DNA of 64,000 nt from Serilophus lunatus (lineage: Eukaryota; Chordata; Aves; Passeriformes; Eurylaimidae), in the NCBI GenBank assembly GCA_013399895.1, contig VXBA01001570.1:186001-250000 (forward strand), given 5' to 3'. Below are positions 62,501 through 64,000 of the stretch, piece by piece. The notes under the pieces were generated by a model, which did no database searches, was not told the DNA's origin, and saw only the letters and a program-made list of their open reading frames with translations. Position numbers and translations under genes: made by a program. Position 1 is the first letter of the stretch. The number at the start of each line of letters is the position of its first letter.

Positions 62501-63759
62501 CCAAGAATTACCTAATTTGTCACTTTGAGTCATCTTTGTAATTCCAAAGGGAGCCTCTTGCCCTGGGACAGTGCAGTGCAGGGCATGGAGCTGTTCTGAG
62601 TTCATGCAGAAGGGGAATTTGACCCTTCCCACACACCAAGGCTCAGCTGCACTTCTGCTCCAACAACACACATATTCCACTGTCCTCTCTTTCCAGATGG
62701 ATTTACACACTGGAGCCTCACAGGAACTCTTGTTACTGATGAAGATACTTTCATGGGATTTAATGATGGACTCTCCCAATCAGGTAATCAGGCACTTGTA
62801 CTGCAAAGGCAGAGATAAAGGAGGAGCTGCACCACCAGCCCAATGGCTGCATGTGTTTTATTGAATTGCAATCTGAAACTGTCAGTCAGGGCAGGGTCTG
62901 GATGAAAGGAGAGCTCACAAAAAGCAGGTAATGTTATGCTGAAAGAACAAATGAGGATGTGGTCCAGAGAGGATGGGCTTTTCAGCCCCAGCTCTTTGCC
63001 AGTTTTCACTCTGTTTTTATAAAGACAGAAGAGTGAGAGTCATGGGATTCCATCAGGGAGGAGTCATTTGAAAGGGAAATCTGAGAGAAGGAAAATACAT
63101 TTAACTTTTTAGCTATTTATCCTTGTATTTTCAAATGGACCTAAGGATTGTATCACCAATCACTGACACTCCAGCTTTTTTTTTCTAGATTTTAACTGTC
63201 AAATCCACAGCACCACTTAATGATGCTGTAATTTTGAAGTCACTTAAAGCCACTGACTCTTTGGGTGTGATTTAAGTGCACAGGGATCTGGCTGGACATT
63301 GTATGAAAACCTCTGGGACAGGTGACAGTACAGGCAGCAGCAAAGTAGAACTGGAGTGGGAGGTAAATTCTTTGTGGGATACAATCAAGTAGAAAGAAGG
63401 TTATCTATTGTGTGAAGAGCTTATGTTGGAAGCAGACATACAGGAGATGGTGCATCTTGGGTGCAGACATTTCCACTTCACTTTTCTCTTCCTGTATTTA
63501 CTTCTCCAGGCTCTTAAAATTATGGCTTTTATTTTTCAGTTAATGAATATTCATAGAACTACCTCTAGACCTGCCTAAATTTTCACTTCTAGGTAGTATT
63601 TTGATTTTCCTTCCTCTTTCAGTTGTTTCTGCAGAAGTGGAGATGACATCTTATGCTCTTTTGACATACACACTCCTGGGAGATGTGGCCTCTGCACTCC
63701 CAGTGGTAAAATGGCTTTCACAGCAAAGGAATGCCTTGGGAGGATTCTCATCCACTCAG
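32301..63759 (+). CDS. CPAMD8: CPAMD8, C3 and PZP-like alpha-2-macroglobulin domain-containing protein 8 (partial, first 32 coding exons)
   Basis: Secreted member of the complement C3/alpha-2-macroglobulin family; in people, loss of CPAMD8 causes anterior-segment eye malformation (known). The exons join in phase to 1418 residues. In order: signal peptide (1 to about 22), macroglobulin domains with the family motif FIQTDKPVYKP (128-138), a basic RSKR (505-508), a bait region with RRRRR (664-668), the ANA-like TFFPETWIWHCLNV segment, IRGEQ, and the thioester GCGEQN (1144-1149) in a TED helix array ([36 protein letters not shown]). The human protein is about 1890 residues, so the end of the TED, CUB, receptor-binding and Kazal-type parts are beyond the window. 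It follows HAUS8 in the same orientation, as in human. No stop or frameshift was seen. Confidence 0.97.
32384..34578 (+). other. CPAMD8 intron 1 (2.2 kb)
   Basis: The GC-rich first 200 bases (island edge) give way to AT-rich sequence. No exon or repeat was recognised apart from an A run near 33925. Confidence 0.7.
34579..34730 (+). CDS. CPAMD8: CPAMD8 exon 2
   Basis: Acceptor ctcag ending at 34578, donor gtaagt at 34731. It encodes GYLIAAPSVFRSGVEEAISV (the A2M-family first strand: YLI-AP-v-r-G-eE) and the rest of the MG1 start, residues 28-79. Confidence 0.94.
35979..36001 (+). CDS. CPAMD8: CPAMD8 exon 3 (23-nt microexon)
   Basis: Acceptor ttttag ending at 35978, donor gtgagt at 36002. It encodes DKGTIKLK with a split Asp. 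Phase 1 in and 0 out fit both neighbours exactly. Confidence 0.85.
36909..37074 (+). CDS. CPAMD8: CPAMD8 exon 4
   Basis: Acceptor tttctag ending at 36908, donor gtaagt at 37075. It encodes residues 87-142 with the family hallmark FIQTDKPVYKP at the MG1/MG2 junction. Confidence 0.95.
37199..37251 (+). CDS. CPAMD8: CPAMD8 exon 5
   Basis: Acceptor gttttag ending at 37198, donor gtaaag at 37252. It encodes VLINLFMVTSDLKPVNDR (residues 142-159). Confidence 0.92.
37680..37697 (+). CDS. CPAMD8: CPAMD8 exon 6 (18-nt microexon)
   Basis: Acceptor tttcag ending at 37679 after a long T tract, donor gtgagt at 37698. It encodes only IEAYVV (160-165), the strand before the DPRG-R-I-W motif. A very small exon at this place is usual in the family. 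Confidence 0.85.
38163..38217 (+). CDS. CPAMD8: CPAMD8 exon 7
   Basis: Acceptor ctgcag ending at 38162, donor gtgagt at 38218. It encodes DPRGSRMIEWSNLKPFCC with a split Gly, matching the A2M-family D-kGnRi-qW motif. Confidence 0.93.
38356..38469 (+). CDS. CPAMD8: CPAMD8 exon 8
   Basis: Acceptor ttccag ending at 38355, donor gtgagt at 38470. It encodes GIVNMTFPLSDQPVFGEWLI then FAEMQGHTYNKSFEVQKY (184-222), the end of MG2. Confidence 0.94.
38761..38845 (+). CDS. CPAMD8: CPAMD8 exon 9
   Basis: Acceptor ttgtag ending at 38760, donor gtagga at 38846. It encodes VLPKFELLIDPPRYIRDLSL then CEKGTVHA, the VLPKFEV-type MG3 start of the family. Confidence 0.94.
39114..39222 (+). CDS. CPAMD8: CPAMD8 exon 10
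   Basis: Acceptor ttcag ending at 39113, donor gtgaga at 39223. It encodes RYTFGKPVTGKLIVNMTING, the YTfGkpV-G motif of MG3. Confidence 0.94.
39684..39911 (+). CDS. CPAMD8: CPAMD8 exon 11
   Basis: Acceptor tttag ending at 39683, donor gtgaga at 39912. 76 codons (287-362), including FRGTVNIWATVISSDGSKQV and FKPGLPYKGK, the MG3/MG4 junction motif (FKPGlPy-G). Confidence 0.95.
40042..40212 (+). CDS. CPAMD8: CPAMD8 exon 12
   Basis: Acceptor ctgtag ending at 40041, donor gtgggt at 40213. It encodes VEVTYPDGSPADRVTIRIKA onward (363-419), part of MG4. Confidence 0.93.
40577..40705 (+). CDS. CPAMD8: CPAMD8 exon 13
   Basis: Acceptor tttaag ending at 40576, donor gtatgt at 40706. It encodes DQYLPNYLSISSWYSPSKCH (420-462), the Y-SpS-s motif at the MG4/MG5 boundary. 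Confidence 0.93.
40706..42829 (+). other. CPAMD8 intron 13 (2.1 kb)
   Basis: No exon, RNA gene or clear repeat was recognised. Confidence 0.6.
42830..43019 (+). CDS. CPAMD8: CPAMD8 exon 14 (RSKR basic site)
   Basis: Acceptor gtgcag ending at 42829, donor gtagct at 43020. Residues 463-526 include CPCNFTLHYEVASRGNIVLS and NVTQQRSKRATFPSEKNIDI. RSKR (bases 42956-42967) fits the furin consensus R-X-K/R-R. Confidence 0.94.
43646..43818 (+). CDS. CPAMD8: CPAMD8 exon 15
   Basis: Acceptor ttccag ending at 43645. It ends at FENQ before gtgtgg at 43819. Residues 526-583 include MAPLGRLLVYYVRGNGEGVT then DSLQFTVNSSFENQ (family lLvYYv-- -GE-vaDs). The frame stays open through the following 81-bp intron. 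Confidence 0.88.
43900..44049 (+). CDS. CPAMD8: CPAMD8 exon 16
   Basis: Acceptor tcccag ending at 43899, donor gtacac at 44050. 50 codons (584-633) with NETRPGDVVNIKVRAAKSSC and CVCIATVDKSVYLLK, the A2M-family VD-SV-LL motif of MG6. Confidence 0.9.
44137..44298 (+). CDS. CPAMD8: CPAMD8 exon 17 (bait region)
   Basis: Acceptor ctgcag ending at 44136, donor gtagga at 44299. 54 codons (634-687). It encodes EYDVSDAFGAPKEEGHFWWP, then the pentabasic RRRRR (bases 44227-44241) and SSVFPWHWDITKDARFAFT. This is the position of the protease-bait segment in the family. Confidence 0.92.
44299..46225 (+). other. CPAMD8 intron 17 (1.9 kb)
   Basis: AT-rich with no recognisable exon or repeat family. Confidence 0.6.
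46226..46368 (+). CDS. CPAMD8: CPAMD8 exon 18
   Basis: Acceptor tctag ending at 46225, donor gtaaca at 46369. It encodes ETGLVVMTDIVSLNHRQNGG then MYTDEAVPAFQPHTGTLVAT (688-735), highly similar to human CPAMD8. Confidence 0.95.
47363..47425 (+). CDS. CPAMD8: CPAMD8 exon 19 (tandem acceptor)
   Basis: tagcag at 47357-47362 gives two acceptors. The second (exon from 47363) yields RAEKRKRTFFPETWIWHCLN as in human; the first would add one Ser. Donor gtattg at 47426. The FPETWIW motif marks the family's ANA-like region. Confidence 0.9.
48580..48796 (+). mobile_element. CR1 LINE 3' fragment
   Basis: aggaagaaattctttactaa, then cactggcacaggttgcccag, ccctggaagtgtccagggcc, aggttggagcaatctgggac and ggtccctcccaacccaaccc run in order as in the CR1 3' end, finishing ccattccatgattcc. 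It is 5'-truncated and non-coding. Confidence 0.9.
49170..49215 (-). mobile_element. Possible antisense CR1 scrap
   Basis: agttggaagggacccataagg followed by atcatat resembles the reverse complement of a CR1 3' end. It is too short to be sure. Confidence 0.35.
50158..50389 (+). CDS. CPAMD8: CPAMD8 exon 20
   Basis: Acceptor tggcag ending at 50157, donor gtaaca at 50390. Residues 756-833 include HVEVPDSITTWITEAVGLSE and FFIDFTLPYHVIRGEQTKIP, matching the A2M-family vPDtiT-W and RGE motifs. Confidence 0.95.
50922..51075 (+). CDS. CPAMD8: CPAMD8 exon 21
   Basis: Acceptor tcacag ending at 50921, donor gtagtg at 51076. Residues 834-885 include VHVKISVPKGIKFVGHPGKH and IVLSFNELGLSNIT. Confidence 0.94.
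51723..51865 (+). CDS. CPAMD8: CPAMD8 exon 22
   Basis: Acceptor ttcttag ending at 51722, donor gtaagg at 51866. It encodes AKAFAYGGTSCCQDGMQPLK and later VDYVRSSVIIE (885-932). Confidence 0.94.
52305..52356 (+). CDS. CPAMD8: CPAMD8 exon 23
   Basis: Acceptor ctctag ending at 52304, donor gtaagt at 52357. The 52 nt encode PEGLSREYTYSVFFCPN (EGlpreyTyS is a family motif). Confidence 0.92.
53040..53338 (+). CDS. CPAMD8: CPAMD8 exon 24
   Basis: Acceptor gactag ending at 53039, donor gtactg at 53339. 299 nt, residues 950-1049, including FDIAVKAHNDAHLALSSGPH and SWDEFRSFWISWKNGIIQ. This insert, absent from A2M itself, is typical of CPAMD8-type proteins. Confidence 0.95.
53734..53959 (+). CDS. CPAMD8: CPAMD8 exon 25
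   Basis: Acceptor ttcag ending at 53733, donor gtatca at 53960. Residues 1050-1125 include EVKYIGFSTGWGSMGEFKIW and VPHNIIPGSERATASIIG, leading directly into the thioester domain. Confidence 0.95.
54374..54425. repeat. Perfect 26-bp tandem duplication
   Basis: gatacagtttatttgagctg followed by actctg occurs twice with no spacer (54374-54399 and 54400-54425), about 100 bases before the thioester exon. It is intronic. Confidence 0.9.
54530..54706 (+). CDS. CPAMD8: CPAMD8 exon 26 (thioester motif)
   Basis: Acceptor aaacag ending at 54529, donor gtaagc at 54707. It encodes GDVMGPTLNNLDNLLRLPFG, then [20 protein letters not shown]. The GCGEQ thioester (bases 54586-54600, residues 1144-1148) is intact, so the protein should be able to form the reactive Cys-Gln bond. 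Confidence 0.97.
54707..57433 (+). other. CPAMD8 intron 26 (2.7 kb)
   Basis: No exon or known repeat was recognised. Confidence 0.6.
57434..57515 (+). CDS. CPAMD8: CPAMD8 exon 27
   Basis: Acceptor ttccag ending at 57433, donor gtgagt at 57516. It encodes [20 protein letters not shown] then RDSSGSM with a split Trp (1184-1211), the family GyqrqL-y-- -DGSySaFG motif. Confidence 0.95.
57516..59245 (+). other. CPAMD8 intron 27 (1.7 kb)
   Basis: Apart from the LTR-like block at 57780-58110, no feature was recognised. Confidence 0.6.
57780..58110 (-). mobile_element. LTR-retroelement (endogenous retrovirus) LTR-like remnant
   Basis: The block begins tgtcttggtttaagcccagc. It carries aggttgagagaagaacagtt followed by taataa, an A/T-rich run, then tgatgcacaatccaattgct, a C-rich stretch and ctttatagcctggacacgaa. 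It resembles the antisense of common bird ERV LTRs. It has no coding remnant and the ends are not clear, so orientation and family are tentative. Confidence 0.55.
59246..59402 (+). CDS. CPAMD8: CPAMD8 exon 28
   Basis: Acceptor tttacag ending at 59245, donor gtaaaa at 59403. It encodes [20 protein letters not shown] then WIIQHQKEDGSFPAMGRILN (1211-1263), alternating helices of the TED with the Q--DGsFp motif. Confidence 0.95.
59825..59899 (+). CDS. CPAMD8: CPAMD8 exon 29
   Basis: Acceptor cttcag ending at 59824, donor gtaaca at 59900. It encodes GGIHGKISLTAYVVASLLET then GVTSE (1264-1288), the family LTAyv--aLLE motif. Confidence 0.94.
59900..61837 (+). other. CPAMD8 intron 29 (1.9 kb)
   Basis: No exon was recognised. 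A 15-18 base T run lies near 61590. Confidence 0.6.
61838..62003 (+). CDS. CPAMD8: CPAMD8 exon 30
   Basis: Acceptor atatag ending at 61837, donor gtactg at 62004. It encodes EERTAVDKAKQFLESNLYSA then [20 protein letters not shown] (1289-1344), TED helices. Confidence 0.94.
62070..62270 (+). mobile_element. CR1 LINE 3' fragment
   Basis: cccccagaggggggttgggc, caggctccccagggtttggt, cacggccccaaggctgccag, gtttggacaacgctctgagg, actggatgatccttgggggt and cctttccaactcagggtatc follow the CR1 3'-end order. It is non-coding, in the intron right after exon 30. Confidence 0.9.
62697..62783 (+). CDS. CPAMD8: CPAMD8 exon 31
   Basis: Acceptor ttccag ending at 62696, donor gtaatc at 62784. It encodes DGFTHWSLTGTLVTDEDTFM then GFNDGLSQS (1344-1373). 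Confidence 0.92.
62784..63622 (+). other. CPAMD8 intron 31
   Basis: Nothing recognised. Confidence 0.6.
63623..63759 (+). CDS. CPAMD8: CPAMD8 exon 32 (last in window)
   Basis: Acceptor tttcag ending at 63622, donor gtgggc at 63760. It encodes VVSAEVEMTSYALLTYTLLG then VVKWLSQQRNALGGFSSTQ (1373-1418), with the VEmt-YaLL and GGfSSTQ family motifs. The gene continues to the right; 63760-64000 is intron. Confidence 0.95.
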
Positions 63760-64000
63760 GTGGGCTGCTCTGGAAAAGGTAGCTTTGATGGATGTATTAT
63801 CAGTTGATTCAAGAGTGCAGAGTTTGCAACTATTGTCTAGACAGAAATTATGTTCTGGTAAGAGGAAAAACTTTTCTTGGACTGGTAATTTGAAAGGAAC
63901 CCAGACTTTGTCCTCACAGATATCTTTGACAGGAAAAGTGACAAAACCTGGCATTTCTTTGCCATACAAATTAATAAGGAAGATTGTGCTACTGTAGAGC

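Noticed and set aside
1..64000. CRISPR arrays, bacterial operons, tRNA or rRNA genes
   Set aside because: No regularly spaced repeats, ribosome-binding sites or RNA-gene signatures; the window is vertebrate nuclear DNA.

Overview
The window is vertebrate nuclear DNA, almost certainly from a bird. The genes are split into small exons with GT-AG introns. CR1-type LINE fragments are scattered through it, and CpG-island promoters sit at the gene starts. The gene order MYO9B - HAUS8 - CPAMD8 is the one known from human chromosome 19p13.11. A songbird is possible from the look of the repeats, but the sequence shown does not prove it. There is one assembly gap (N run 16623-16786).

Layout. Positions 1-9583 (minus strand) hold the 5' coding part of MYO9B (class IX myosin). 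Five coding exons encode about the first 399 residues, and the rest of the gene lies left of the window. From 9584 to about 16.3 kb is its upstream intron/5' region, where I cannot place a first exon. A CpG-rich block at about 16.3-17.8 kb holds the gap, an antisense CR1 remnant and the HAUS8 promoter. HAUS8 (augmin subunit) runs on the plus strand in ten coding exons, 17658-24781, with a poly(A) signal at 25331. About 6.4 kb of intergenic DNA follows with no recognisable gene. CPAMD8 (complement C3/alpha-2-macroglobulin family) starts on the plus strand in a second CpG island at 32301. It runs off the right edge: 32 coding exons, reading phases all consistent, encode residues 1 to about 1418, including the intact thioester motif GCGEQ. 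The end of the TED and the C-terminal domains are beyond the window.

The three genes do not form a pathway. MYO9B is a motor with RhoGAP activity, HAUS8 is a spindle microtubule-branching factor and CPAMD8 is a secreted thioester protein. MYO9B and HAUS8 are divergent and may share a CpG-island promoter; HAUS8 and CPAMD8 are in tandem.

I found no undescribed system. The most interesting points are two consecutive very short CPAMD8 introns (81 and 87 bp) at the bait region, both a multiple of three and free of stops; two basic furin-like sites in CPAMD8; tandem splice sites one and three codons apart; and a CTCF-like, NRF1-like and YY1-like cluster with a short uORF at the HAUS8 start. All exon calls were made by eye from splice signals, phase and family similarity; no alignment was run.
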